From Anaerocolumna chitinilytica (lineage in GTDB: Bacteria > Bacillota > Clostridia > Lachnospirales > Lachnospiraceae), in assembly GCF_014218355.1 (NCBI RefSeq), contig NZ_AP023368.1, positions 4,837,501 through 4,901,500 on the forward strand: a stretch of 64,000 bases of DNA, given 5' to 3'. Made by a program: the position numbers and the translations under genes. Shown here in pieces: positions 18,039 to 26,560 of the stretch. How positions within the stretch are numbered: position 1 is the stretch's first letter; every line of letters starts with the position of its first letter. Below the pieces are notes generated by a model. That model was not told where the DNA came from, did not search any database, and saw nothing but the letters and a program-made list of their open reading frames with translations.

Positions 18039-18236
18039 TTAAAGATAAGGCATAATCTTCTTCATATTTTTAACTTTCGTTGCATCTGTCAAAGTTGCTT
18101 TTCTAAGATTTCTCTTTCTCTTAGTGCTCTTTTTTGTTAAGATGTGGCTCTTGTATGCCTTCATTCTCTTTAACTTTCCTGTACCTGTCTTTTTAAAGCG
18201 CTTTGCTGCGGATCTGTTGGTTTTAATCTTAGGCAT
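18039..18236 (-). CDS. rpmI: 50S ribosomal protein L35
   Basis: This is 65 aa, beginning [20 protein letters not shown], the diagnostic L35 N-terminus. The ATG at 18236 follows GGAGG; an in-frame upstream codon at 18275 is not needed. It lies between infC and rplT in the standard operon order and is a 50S subunit component. Confidence 0.99.
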   Translation of the reverse strand: MPKIKTNRSAAKRFKKTGTGKLKRMKAYKSHILTKKSTKRKRNLRKATLTDATKVKNMKKIMPYL

Positions 18237-18405
18237 GATATTTCCTCCTTCATTATGGTTCAATAAGGTCACCAAATGGTTGTCCTATTGTTTTATTTTA
18301 TTTTATGACACCTGCAAAATCCATCATGCTCTTATTTAAGAGTAAAGAAGTCGGGTAACTTTAGTTACCCTGTCTTCTTCAATCACTGCAATTTCCCAAG
18401 TGTAA

Positions 18406-18912
18406 TTAACGTTTTTCAGTAAGGAACATAATCATATTCCTGCCTTCTAACTTTGCCGGCTTTTCAACGACTGCAATATCTTCAAGCTTCGAGAAGAAAC
18501 TATCTAAAATCTGTTTGCTGGAAGTCATATGTGCCATCTCTCTGCCGCGGAAACGAAGAGCAACCTTTACTTTATCCCCTTTTGTCAGGAACTTTCTTGC
18601 TTGACCCGCTTTGGTATTTAAGTCGTTGTCATCAATGTTGGGTGATAAACGGATTTCCTTAACTTCGGTAACTTTCTGCTTTTTCTTCGCTTCTTTTTCT
18701 TTTCTTGCCAGCTCATACTTATATTTACCGTAGTCGATAATCTTACATACAGGCGGCTTTGCGGTGGGAGCGATCTTTACTAAATCCAGATTGGCATCCT
18801 TGGCTAACTTCATGGCATCTTTGGAAGACATAATTCCTAACTGCTCGCCTTCTTCTCCGATTAAACGGATTTCTTTGTCTCTAATCTGCTCGTTAATCAT
18901 TAATTCACTAAT
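18406..18912 (-). CDS. infC: Translation initiation factor IF-3, AUU start
   Basis: This protein of about 168 aa binds the 30S subunit and checks initiator codon pairing. The N-domain contains INEQIRDKEIRLIGEEGEQLG and the C-domain FRGREMAH. Start choice: GGAGGT lies 8 nt before an ATT codon at 18912 but 20 nt before the first ATG (18900), and the encoded ISELMINEQ matches the normal position of IF-3 N-termini. An AUU start is the known autoregulatory device of infC, since IF-3 rejects non-standard starts. It is the first gene of the operon, behind an attenuator. Confidence 0.97.
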   Translation of the reverse strand: MSELMINEQIRDKEIRLIGEEGEQLGIMSSKDAMKLAKDANLDLVKIAPTAKPPVCKIIDYGKYKYELARKEKEAKKKQKVTEVKEIRLSPNIDDNDLNTKAGQARKFLTKGDKVKVALRFRGREMAHMTSSKQILDSFFSKLEDIAVVEKPAKLEGRNMIMFLTEKR

Positions 18913-18986
18913 AGTACTGCACCTCCATAGGTTAGTTGATTTTTTAGGTTTGCGTGTGGTCAGTTTCGCCGGACACACGGGCATAT

Positions 18987-19140
18987 AAAAAGTGGATAGC
19001 AAAGACTATCCACCAAACTATTCGTCATATGAAGCCGGGACTCAGCGAGTCTTTGTAGGCTGTCACTTTCTGCAACTCATTGCATTTACGAAGTATAAAC
19101 CCAAGTCACGAACCGGTGCTAAGGTGAGAGTGGATACTCT
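18987..19140 (-). promoter_or_regulatory. L20-type leader with attenuator ahead of infC
   Basis: On the minus strand a terminator hairpin is formed by 8-bp arms at 18992-18999/19006-19013, followed by five T (18987-18991), 75 nt before infC. An upstream segment (19130-19138) is nearly identical to the distal arm of the terminator, so it could pair with the proximal arm and act as antiterminator. This arrangement fits L20-controlled attenuation of infC-rpmI-rplT, known in Firmicutes. The exact class is inferred. Confidence 0.75.
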
Positions 19141-19190
19141 GCTTTGTTGTTATCGTCGAATTACCGTAAAGATAATTCACAAGCTTTATT

Positions 19191-19219
19191 ATATTAACAT
19201 AGTTTCTACACTTTGTCAA
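19191..19219 (-). promoter_or_regulatory. Promoter of infC-rpmI-rplT
   Basis: The minus strand has -35 TTGACA (19214-19219), a 17-bp spacer and -10 TAATAT (19191-19196). Initiation near 19184 gives a leader of about 270 nt before the AUU start of infC, enough to hold the attenuator. Confidence 0.85.
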
Positions 19220-19341
19220 TTATTTATTTGCAATTTCATAAATTGAACGTTCTTCTAAACACTTTCCTATGTCATAGTATCATAATCAAACAGAAATGTA
19301 AATTCCTATCTTCCGATACATTTTATATTATTTAAATTTCA

Positions 19342-19390
19342 AACTTGACACTGTAAAGATTATCTGATAGAATCTTTACAGTGTCAAGTT
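19342..19390 (+). promoter_or_regulatory. TetR-type operator palindrome overlapping a promoter
   Basis: Two perfectly complementary 20-bp arms (19342-19361 and 19371-19390) flank a 9-bp centre. The left arm contains -35 TTGACA (19345-19350); with a 17-bp spacer the -10 is TAGAAT (19368-19373). Repressor binding would cover the whole promoter. The gene 21 bp downstream encodes a TetR protein, so autoregulation is very likely. Confidence 0.85.
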
Positions 19391-19411
19391 CAATGAAAGG
19401 AGCTAAAAGAA

Positions 19412-19978
19412 TTGACCGATAAACCCTATCATCATGGAAATCTACGTACGGAACTGATTGAAGCCGGTATTGATATTTTAAATACAGAGGGACTAAAAGG
19501 ATTTTCTCTGCGCAAGGTAGCAGCTAAGTGCGGTGTCAGTCATACCGCACCTTACAGCCATTTTAGAGATATCGATGCTCTTATAATGGCTATGAGTGAG
19601 CATGTAACCAATCAGTTTGTAGAGTCTCTAAGCCTTTTTGAAACCGGAAAAGCGAACGAGGAGGATGCCGTTCTCATCATAGGCAAGGCATATATCAATT
19701 TCTTTAAAGAGCATCCCCCGTATTTTCAATTTCTCTTCTACCATTCAGGAATCAATATTAATCTGGATAAGGAGGATTCGCAAGACTATCCGCCCTTTGC
19801 TATATTCCAAAAGACTGCTTTTGATATGTTTGAAAAAAAGGGTTATAAAAGGGAGTCCTTTCCTGAAAGACTGGCTTCCCTCTGGTCAGTTGTACACGGC
19901 ATCGTTGCTTTACTGACCAATCCTAATATCAAGTATTCCGGAGACTGGCAGAAGGTCTTCCAAAATATTATCAAATAG
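19412..19978 (+). CDS. TetR/AcrR-family transcriptional regulator
   Basis: This is a 188-aa repressor with the N-terminal helix-turn-helix FSLRKVAAKCGVSHTAPYSH and a C-terminal TetR_C-type helical domain. It starts with TTG at 19412, 9 nt after AAAGGAG; no ATG fits. It lies directly behind its own palindromic operator and is followed after 15 bp by two flavodoxin-fold genes. It probably represses all three, responding to a redox-active or electrophilic compound (inference from the enzymes). Confidence 0.92.
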   Translation: MTDKPYHHGNLRTELIEAGIDILNTEGLKGFSLRKVAAKCGVSHTAPYSHFRDIDALIMAMSEHVTNQFVESLSLFETGKANEEDAVLIIGKAYINFFKEHPPYFQFLFYHSGININLDKEDSQDYPPFAIFQKTAFDMFEKKGYKRESFPERLASLWSVVHGIVALLTNPNIKYSGDWQKVFQNIIK

Positions 19979-19993
19979 AAAAGGAGAATTTTT

Positions 19994-20497
19994 ATGAGAT
20001 TGCTGGTTCATGATTTAACACCGCAGGAATTTGAAGCTCTCGGGCTGGAGCTAAGTCCGGAAACAACCGTCATTTCTGATGACGGTACCATTAAGCCTTG
20101 CATCGGCTGCTTCGGCTGTTGGGTTAAAACTCCCGGGGTATGTGTACTAAATGATAAATATCAGAACATGGGACAATTACTCTCAAAGTGTAGTGAATAT
20201 ATTATTATCAGTAAATGCTGCTATGGCAGCTACAGTCCCTTTGTAAAGAATATATTTGACCGTAGCATATCCTATTTTCTTCCGTATTTTAATAATATAG
20301 ATGGTGAAACCCATCATAAGAAAAGGTATGATAACCGATTTTCCCTATCCGTACTTTTTTATGGAAATGATGTAACCGAGGCCGAGAAAGAAACTGCAAA
20401 AGATTTAGTAGCAGCTAACAGTACAAATTATAGCCGCATTAAATATAATGTTTCATTCTACGATAATACGCTTTCACTAAAGGAGGGCTTACAATGA
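19994..20497 (+). CDS. Flavodoxin-family protein with N-terminal cysteine motif
   Basis: This is a 167-aa protein. A CIGCFGCW motif (about 36-43) is followed by a flavodoxin-like core (IIISKCCYGSYSPFVKNIFDRS). This pattern occurs in small NAD(P)H-dependent FMN reductase/iron-sulfur flavoprotein relatives. It probably binds FMN; the closely spaced cysteines may bind metal or be redox-active. It overlaps the next flavodoxin-like gene by 4 bp (ATGA), so the two are translationally coupled and may work as a pair. The substrate is unknown. Confidence 0.8.
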   Translation: MRLLVHDLTPQEFEALGLELSPETTVISDDGTIKPCIGCFGCWVKTPGVCVLNDKYQNMGQLLSKCSEYIIISKCCYGSYSPFVKNIFDRSISYFLPYFNNIDGETHHKKRYDNRFSLSVLFYGNDVTEAEKETAKDLVAANSTNYSRIKYNVSFYDNTLSLKEGLQ

Positions 20498-21132
20498 AGA
20501 TTGCAATGATTGATGGAAGTCCCAAATATACTATAAGTAATTCCTCAAGGCTTCTTGGAAAACTGGAACCGATGATTCGCGATAATAATGAAATAGTGCA
20601 TTATCACCTTGCCACTAAGCCCTTTACAGAGGAGCAGTATCTGGAACTTTGCGGAATGGATGTCCTTGTTTTTTCTTTCCCTTTGTACGTAGACAGTATT
20701 CCCTCACACCTTTTACGTATGCTCTTAAAGCTAGAGGACTTTATGAAAACTAACCGTCAGAAACCGGTTACTGTTTATGCAATTGTTAACAACGGCTTTT
20801 ATGAAGGAAAACAAAACCATATTGCTATTCGGATTCTTGAAAATTGGTGCTTAAAATGCGGAATTACCTTCGGTCAGGGAATCGGAACAGGTGCCGGTGA
20901 AATGCTGGATTTTATCAGTAATATTCCCCTGGGTCATGGTCCTCTAAAGAACCTTGGCACAGCATTTCAAGGACTTACAGATTCTATGAAGACACTCACT
21001 TCCGGTAAACCAGTCTATTTAAGTCCCAACTTCCCAAGGTTTGCATGGAGGTTCAGTGCAATCAACTTCGTTTGGAATGCAAACGCCAGAAAAAACGGCT
21101 TAAAGAAAAAGGATATCTTAAAGCAATTATAG
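20494..21132 (+). CDS. NAD(P)H-dependent oxidoreductase, flavodoxin fold
   Basis: This is a 212-aa protein beginning MKIAMIDGSPKYTISNSSRL, with a phosphate-binding loop of flavodoxin/FMN reductase type, and FSFPLYVDSIPSHLLRML, which resembles the flavin-contacting segment. The C-terminal tail (after about 165) is extra. It overlaps the previous gene by 4 bp and is the last of the TetR unit. It is likely a quinone or electrophile reductase. The annotation rests on fold motifs only. Confidence 0.82.
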   Translation: MKIAMIDGSPKYTISNSSRLLGKLEPMIRDNNEIVHYHLATKPFTEEQYLELCGMDVLVFSFPLYVDSIPSHLLRMLLKLEDFMKTNRQKPVTVYAIVNNGFYEGKQNHIAIRILENWCLKCGITFGQGIGTGAGEMLDFISNIPLGHGPLKNLGTAFQGLTDSMKTLTSGKPVYLSPNFPRFAWRFSAINFVWNANARKNGLKKKDILKQL

Positions 21133-21214
21133 AAATGAATGAATTAAGATACCAGCTAATGGATGAGAAAATCATTTTATCCCAACTTTTGACAAAGAGC
21201 CCAGAAAATAAGAA

Positions 21215-21255
21215 ACCCTGTATCAGTCGGCTGAATCTGCTGTCTGATACAGGGT
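21215..21255. terminator. Convergent terminator
   Basis: Perfect 12-bp arms ACCCTGTATCAG/CTGATACAGGGT (21215-21226, 21244-21255) lie between convergent genes. On the minus strand TTTCTTATTTTC follows, a good terminator for prfC; on the plus strand ATTCTTATAGTT follows, a weaker one for the flavodoxin pair. Confidence 0.85.
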
Positions 21256-21347
21256 ATTCTTATAGTTATCTATTCTAATCCTGCAAATAATTCTAATATA
21301 TTGAGATAGATGTTATTTGTCCTTCATGATTGTTCTTCCTGCTATTC

Positions 21348-22937
21348 TTATTCTCTGCCGAATTCAGAGAGCCTCAGCTCTTTGTTACGGTCAAGCACAG
21401 TCTGAATACTCCAGTTGTGTACAAAAAGAAGCAGCGGATTTCCTTTTAAATCCTTAACCTTCTTGGTATCGGAGGTTACATTTAATTTACTGGCATCCAA
21501 TCCCTTGTTCTCAATCCAGCGGATATACTCGTAAGCCAGGGGTTCCAGACGAATCTCAACTCCATACTCGGATTCCAAGCGGAATTTTAATACATCAAAC
21601 TGAAGTACACCAACAACTCCCACAATGATTTCTTCCATTCCGGTATTATACTCCTGGAAGATCTGAATAGCTCCTTCCTGAGCGATCTGGGTAACACCTT
21701 TTAGGAACTGCTTTCTCTTCATGGTATCCACCTGTCTAACCTTTGCAAAATGCTCCGGGGAGAAGGTAGGAATTCCTTCATATTGGAACTTCTTATCTGA
21801 TAGGCAAAGGGTGTCACCAATAGAGAAGATACCCGGGTCGAATACACCGATAATATCCCCTGCATAGGCTTCTTCAATTATCTTTCTCTCCTGGGCCATT
21901 AACTGCTGAGGCTGGGATAATCTAATCTTCTTGCCACCCTGTACATGATTTACTTCCATACCGGCTTCAAACTTGCCGGAGCAGATTCTCATAAAGGCAA
22001 TTCTGTCTCTATGGGCTTTATTCATATTAGCCTGAATCTTAAATACAAAAGCTGAAAAATCATTTTCTACAGGGTCAATATTTCCTTCCGTTGATTTTCT
22101 GGAAAGAGGGGTAGTGGTCATATTCAAGAAATGTTCCAAAAATGTCTGCACACCAAAGTTCGTCAAGGCTGAACCAAAGAAAACAGGTGTTAATCTTCCC
22201 TGCCTTACTTCCTCTATATTAAATTCGCTTCCGGCACCTTCTAAAAGTTCAATTTCATCATTTAAAATATTGTGGTTTTCTTTTCCGATAAGGGAATCGA
22301 GACTTTCATCTCCTAAATTCACTTCTATGGTATCTACTTCCTTTTGTCCGCTGTTTGCAGCAAAAAAACGCAGGATATGCTTGGTCTCTCTGTCATAAAC
22401 ACCTTTAAAGTTCTTACCGGAACCGATAGGCCAGTTAACGGGACAAGTCTTAATTCCAAGCACGGTTTCGATATCATCCAGCAACTCAAAGGTATCCTTG
22501 GCTTCACGGTCCATCTTATTAATGAAAGTAAAGATAGGAATTCCTCTCATAACACATACTTTAAATAGCTTCTTTGTCTGATTCTCAACACCCTTTGAAG
22601 CATCAATTACCATGACCGCGGAATCTGCTGCCATCAGGGTACGATAAGTATCCTCCGAGAAGTCCTGATGTCCCGGAGTATCCAATATATTAATACAATA
22701 ATCTCCATAGTTAAACTGCATAACCGATGAGGTTACAGAGATACCACGCTGCTTCTCTATTTCCATCCAATCGGATACTGCATGTCGGTCTGTTTTCTTT
22801 CCCTTCACAGACCCGGCAAGATTAATAGCTCCTCCGTATAACAGAAGTTTTTCTGTCAGAGTGGTTTTACCCGCATCGGGGTGGGATATTATAGCAAAGG
22901 TTCGTCTTTTATTTATTTCCTTGGTGTAGTCTTCCAA
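21348..22937 (-). CDS. prfC: Peptide chain release factor 3, TTG start
   Basis: This GTPase of 529 aa recycles RF1/RF2 from the ribosome. G-motifs: G1 SHPDAGKTT, the DTPGH motif and NKMD, followed by domains II and III typical of RF3 (QEYNTGMEEIIVGVVGVLQFDVL region in pieces). Start choice: GGAGG stands 7 nt before a TTG at 22937, giving LEDYTKEINKRRTF, which matches the usual RF3 N-terminus; upstream ATGs at 22988 and 22964 would add an unusual extension and lack a site. It is monocistronic, minus strand. Confidence 0.97.
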   Translation of the reverse strand: MEDYTKEINKRRTFAIISHPDAGKTTLTEKLLLYGGAINLAGSVKGKKTDRHAVSDWMEIEKQRGISVTSSVMQFNYGDYCINILDTPGHQDFSEDTYRTLMAADSAVMVIDASKGVENQTKKLFKVCVMRGIPIFTFINKMDREAKDTFELLDDIETVLGIKTCPVNWPIGSGKNFKGVYDRETKHILRFFAANSGQKEVDTIEVNLGDESLDSLIGKENHNILNDEIELLEGAGSEFNIEEVRQGRLTPVFFGSALTNFGVQTFLEHFLNMTTTPLSRKSTEGNIDPVENDFSAFVFKIQANMNKAHRDRIAFMRICSGKFEAGMEVNHVQGGKKIRLSQPQQLMAQERKIIEEAYAGDIIGVFDPGIFSIGDTLCLSDKKFQYEGIPTFSPEHFAKVRQVDTMKRKQFLKGVTQIAQEGAIQIFQEYNTGMEEIIVGVVGVLQFDVLKFRLESEYGVEIRLEPLAYEYIRWIENKGLDASKLNVTSDTKKVKDLKGNPLLLFVHNWSIQTVLDRNKELRLSEFGRE

Positions 22938-23074
22938 AATATTTCCTCCAGCATTCCAGCACATATCTATGCGAAAATTGATTTCCAATTTTTATACTAT
23001 CTCAAAACTATTTAATCATATAATACATTTCGATTCCTTGTCAAGGTGATTATTCAGATGAAACATGATAAAGG

Positions 23075-23914
23075 CTATTCCTGCCACTTATAAGCTCTTT
23101 TCAGGAAATCAATTTCTTCCCGATGTCCGTCTAGGTCCTTAGGGGTTTCTAATATAAATACCAGCTCCTTTAACGCAGGGTGGTTTATAATTCCTTTTGT
23201 TGCCTCAGCTCCCATATTTCCCATACCAATGCCCGCATGTCTGTCTTTATGAAGTCCCAGTCCATCCAGACTGTCATTAAGATGGAAGGCTTTTAATCTC
23301 TGCAGACCTATTACCTTATCAAATTCCTCCAGGGTTTTATCAAGTTTTCCAACCACATCATAACCGGCATTCCATAAATGACAGGCATCCATACAGACTC
23401 CAAGTTTATCTTTTAAGCGTACTTTCTTAATTACCGCCTGTATCTCTTCAAAACGCCGCCCCATCTCAGTCCCTTTTCCGGCCATGGTTTCAAGCAGTAC
23501 CGTGGTATGCATCTCCTCAAATAACACTTGATTTAACATCTCTGCAATCTGGTCAACCGCTACCCCTTCTTCCTGGTTTGAACGGCTTCCGGGGTGGAAA
23601 TTGTAGAAACTGCCAGGGAAATACTCCATTCTTAAAAGGTCTTCTGCAAACATTCTAGCTGCTAACGCTCTAAGATTACTGTCCGGAGAGCAGGCATTTA
23701 AGGTATAGGGTGCATGTGCCATAATTTCCGCAAAATGATTTTCTCTCATCAGCTCCTTGAATTTAGACATATCATTGTAGTCTGCTGCCTTTGCTTTAGA
23801 ACCTCTTGGATTACGTGCGAAAAACTGCAGGGTATTTGCTCCTATGTAAAGGGCATCTTTTCCCATTCTTTCATAACCTTTTGCTACTGATAAATGTGCT
23901 CCTATTTTTAACAT
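23075..23914 (-). CDS. nfo: Deoxyribonuclease IV (AP endonuclease, Nfo)
   Basis: This is 279 aa, the normal length. It cleaves 5' to abasic sites in base excision repair, using three zinc ions. Family landmarks: the N-terminal IGAHLSVAKGYE, HAPYTLNACS, NFHPGSRSN, LLETMAGKGTEMG, CMDACHLWNAGYD, FHLNDSLDGLG and DRHAGIG, which hold the His/Glu/Asp metal ligands. The ATG follows GAAGG. It is independent of its neighbours apart from direction. Confidence 0.98.
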   Translation of the reverse strand: MLKIGAHLSVAKGYERMGKDALYIGANTLQFFARNPRGSKAKAADYNDMSKFKELMRENHFAEIMAHAPYTLNACSPDSNLRALAARMFAEDLLRMEYFPGSFYNFHPGSRSNQEEGVAVDQIAEMLNQVLFEEMHTTVLLETMAGKGTEMGRRFEEIQAVIKKVRLKDKLGVCMDACHLWNAGYDVVGKLDKTLEEFDKVIGLQRLKAFHLNDSLDGLGLHKDRHAGIGMGNMGAEATKGIINHPALKELVFILETPKDLDGHREEIDFLKRAYKWQE

Positions 23915-24069
23915 TCTCTTATCTGCCTTCTATTAAATTTTTATTCCTGTTTTCTGAGCTTTTTATTGGTTTAATTTGTCTCATCCACTAAAGTATCTGC
24001 ATTTTTATTAAGCTCTAGACATTTTGATTTATAACCGGCACAATACGATTTTCACCAATTATATCAGAA

Positions 24070-24151
24070 GAAGCTTCACATCCCCTCTTTTTACAACCAG
24101 TAAAGATTAGAAACAATCTTTACCTGTTGTTAAAGTGGAATATGAAGCTTC
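24070..24151 (-). repeat. 82-bp fold-back sequence downstream of thrS
   Basis: The outer arms GAAGCTTC (24070-24077, 24144-24151) and the inner arms GTAAAGATT/AATCTTTAC are part of one almost continuous imperfect palindrome with 39-nt arms and a 6-nt loop. On the minus strand it follows thrS by about 47 bp and is succeeded by TTCTTCTGAT, so it probably caps or terminates the thrS message. Confidence 0.7.
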
Positions 24152-24197
24152 CTTTTCTGCTATATTGGAAGCATATCAGGCAATGATAGTTTTACCT

Positions 24198-26159
24198 TTA
24201 CGCCTGCTGCTCTGCTACTTCAATCTTTCTGATTTCTTTGGTTCTGATTTCTTTGCAGATATCATTTACAAAAGTATCCAGTTTCTTCTGTCCTTCATCT
24301 CCAAGGTAACGGCTTCTTACGGATACAAGACCTTCTTCTTCTTCCTTCTGACCGACAACTAACAGATAAGGAACGCGGTCAAGTCTGGCCTCACGAATCT
24401 TATAACCGATTTTTTCTGCACGTTCATCCACACTGCTGCGTACTCCGTTCTCTTTTAACTCTGCTTCTACTTTTTTAGCATAGTCATGATATTTCTCAGA
24501 GATCGGAAGCACTCTTACCTGTTCGGAGCACAACCAGGTAGGGAATTGTCCTGCATACTTTTCAATCAGCCAGGCAAGGGTTCTCTCATAGCATCCCAAG
24601 CTGGTTCTGTGAATAATATACGGGCGTTTCTTCTCACCGTTCTGATCAATATAGTACATATCAAACTGCTCTGCGATGATGGCATCCCATTGTATGGTGA
24701 TCATGGTATCTTCTTTACCATATACATTCTTTGCCTGAATATCAACCTTAGGGCCATAGAAGGCAGCTTCACCTTCTGCTTCGGTAAAAGGAATCTCTAA
24801 CTCCGTTAATACCTTGCGGATTCTGCCCTGAGTCTCTTCCCATATTGCTTCCGTTCCAATATATTTCTCTTTATTATTGGGATCCCATTTGGAGAGACGG
24901 TAAGTTACATCTTCCTCTAAACCAAGCGTCTTTAAGCAATATCTGGCAAGATCAAGACAGCCTTTGAATTCTTCATCCATCTGGTCCGGTCTTACTATTA
25001 AATGCCCTTCGGAAATAGTAAACTGGCGGACACGAGTAAGTCCGTGCATTTCACCGGAATCCTCATTACGGAATAACGTAGAAGTTTCACCATAACGCAG
25101 AGGAAGGTCACGATAAGATCTCTGTGCAGATTTATATACATAGTATTGGAAAGGGCAGGTCATAGGACGAAGCGCATATACTTCTTTATCTTTTTCTTCA
25201 TCGCCTAATACAAACATGCCTTCTTTATAGTGATCCCAGTGTCCGGATATCTTGTATAAATCACTCTTTGCCATAAAAGGAGTCTTTGTTCTTACATAAC
25301 CCCTCTTCTCTTCTTCGTCCTCAATCCATCTTTGCAGTGTCTGCATTATCTTTACACCATTTGGCATGATAAGAGGAAGTCCCTGTCCGATTACGTCAAC
25401 TGTGGTGAAAAGTTCCATCTCACGGCCAAGCTTATTATGATCACGTCTCTTAACATCTTCCAGATGCTCCAGATACGCATCTAAATCAGCATTCTTAGAA
25501 TAAGCAGTTCCGTATACACGGGTTAACATCTTGTTTTTCTCTGAACCTCTCCAATAAGCTCCTGAGGAAGAAATCAACTTAATTGCTTTAATCCCCTTGG
25601 TGCTCATTAAATGAGGTCCGGCACAAAGGTCCGTAAATTCTCCCTGGCTATAAAAGGAAAGTTCTTCACCTTCCGGCAAATCGTTTATTAATTCAACCTT
25701 ATAGGGCTCTCCCTTTTCTTCCATGAAACGTATTGCTTCTTCTCTTGGAAGTGTAAAGCGTTTAATCTCTGCACCTTCCTTGATTATTTTCTTCATTTCC
25801 TTCTCCAGTGCATCAAGTGCTGCTCTGTCAAAAGGCTCTACATCAAAGTCATAATAAAATCCGGTATCAATGGACGGTCCAATTGCAAGTTTCGCATTGG
25901 GATAAAGACGCTTTACTGCTTCTGCCAGTACATGGGAAGTAGTATGTCTGTAGGCTGCCTTGCCGCCTTCATCCTCAAAGGTCAGGATACTTAAGTGGCT
26001 GTCTTTGTCTACTACTGTTCTAAGGTCTACTACCTTGCCGTCAAGCTCTGCGGCACAGGCTACTCTTGCCAGACCTTCGCTAATATCCTTTGCAATGTCT
26101 ATGATTGCCATCTGGCCTTCGTAATCTTTTACTGAACCATCTTTTAATGTAATCTTCAT
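24198..26159 (-). CDS. thrS: Threonyl-tRNA synthetase
   Basis: This class II synthetase of about 653 aa charges tRNA-Thr. It has an N-terminal TGS domain (MKITLKDGSVKDYEG), an editing domain with HTTSHVLAEAVKRLYP and the second His/Cys ligand set, a catalytic core with motif 2 and zinc ligands (RPMTCPFQ, FTISEGHL, IIHRTSLGCYERTLAWL), and a C-terminal anticodon-binding domain. The ATG at 26159 begins the canonical protein; the open frame continues upstream but that part is the T-box leader. Expression is controlled by that T-box. Confidence 0.99.
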   Translation of the reverse strand: MKITLKDGSVKDYEGQMAIIDIAKDISEGLARVACAAELDGKVVDLRTVVDKDSHLSILTFEDEGGKAAYRHTTSHVLAEAVKRLYPNAKLAIGPSIDTGFYYDFDVEPFDRAALDALEKEMKKIIKEGAEIKRFTLPREEAIRFMEEKGEPYKVELINDLPEGEELSFYSQGEFTDLCAGPHLMSTKGIKAIKLISSSGAYWRGSEKNKMLTRVYGTAYSKNADLDAYLEHLEDVKRRDHNKLGREMELFTTVDVIGQGLPLIMPNGVKIMQTLQRWIEDEEEKRGYVRTKTPFMAKSDLYKISGHWDHYKEGMFVLGDEEKDKEVYALRPMTCPFQYYVYKSAQRSYRDLPLRYGETSTLFRNEDSGEMHGLTRVRQFTISEGHLIVRPDQMDEEFKGCLDLARYCLKTLGLEEDVTYRLSKWDPNNKEKYIGTEAIWEETQGRIRKVLTELEIPFTEAEGEAAFYGPKVDIQAKNVYGKEDTMITIQWDAIIAEQFDMYYIDQNGEKKRPYIIHRTSLGCYERTLAWLIEKYAGQFPTWLCSEQVRVLPISEKYHDYAKKVEAELKENGVRSSVDERAEKIGYKIREARLDRVPYLLVVGQKEEEEGLVSVRSRYLGDEGQKKLDTFVNDICKEIRTKEIRKIEVAEQQA

Positions 26160-26237
26160 ATTAACCCTCCCTGTGATGCGCTTTAGCGCATACTTATTTG
26201 AAAAAGTGAACAACGGAATGTTGTGTATAAAAGCATC

Positions 26238-26496
26238 AAAAAAGCTCATCACTTTCGACTGCTTTATACAGTACGAAAGGGACGAGCATATATCTCGCGG
26301 TTCCACCCTCATTGGATTAAAAAATTCCCACTTCATTTGATTGATAACGGTATCGGCCGGGCTGGATTGGAGCCACTCCGAGGTAGTCTTCAAATGTTTC
26401 CTGGTAGGATATTCTCAGCATATCATATCCTTCTCTGTATCATTTCACATTTTACTCGTCTCTTCACTGTTTTTTCTAAATAATTTCTTTTTGATA
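26238..26496 (-). promoter_or_regulatory. T-box riboswitch (threonine) controlling thrS
   Basis: The minus strand holds the T-box consensus AGGGTGGAACCGCG (26296-26309). After it comes a terminator whose arms lie at about 26244-26287, followed by six T. Upstream is a long stem I region with an ACC triplet (26382-26384, a Thr codon) in a plausible specifier position. Uncharged tRNA-Thr would stabilise the antiterminator and allow thrS transcription. Confidence 0.93.
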
Positions 26497-26502
26497 AACC
26501 TC

Positions 26503-26530
26503 ATTATAGCATTCCAGACTATTTTGTCAA
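26503..26530 (-). promoter_or_regulatory. thrS promoter
   Basis: On the minus strand -35 TTGACA (26525-26530) and -10 TATAAT (26503-26508) are separated by 16 bp. Both are consensus. Transcription would start near 26496 and run through the T-box leader. Confidence 0.88.
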
Positions 26531-26560
26531 GTGGAATTTTTAGGCGCTCAGAGGTTAAAA

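Noticed and set aside
18900..19002. Longer IF-3 starting at the ATG at 19002
   Set aside because: That frame runs through the leader terminator hairpin, and the ribosome binding site points to the ATT at 18912.
24135..24362. Plus-strand frame over the thrS 3' end
   Set aside because: It is a shadow of thrS and of the fold-back sequence, without a start site.
26160..26393. N-terminal extension of thrS
   Set aside because: The open frame runs through the T-box terminator and antiterminator; the canonical ThrS N-terminus begins at 26159.
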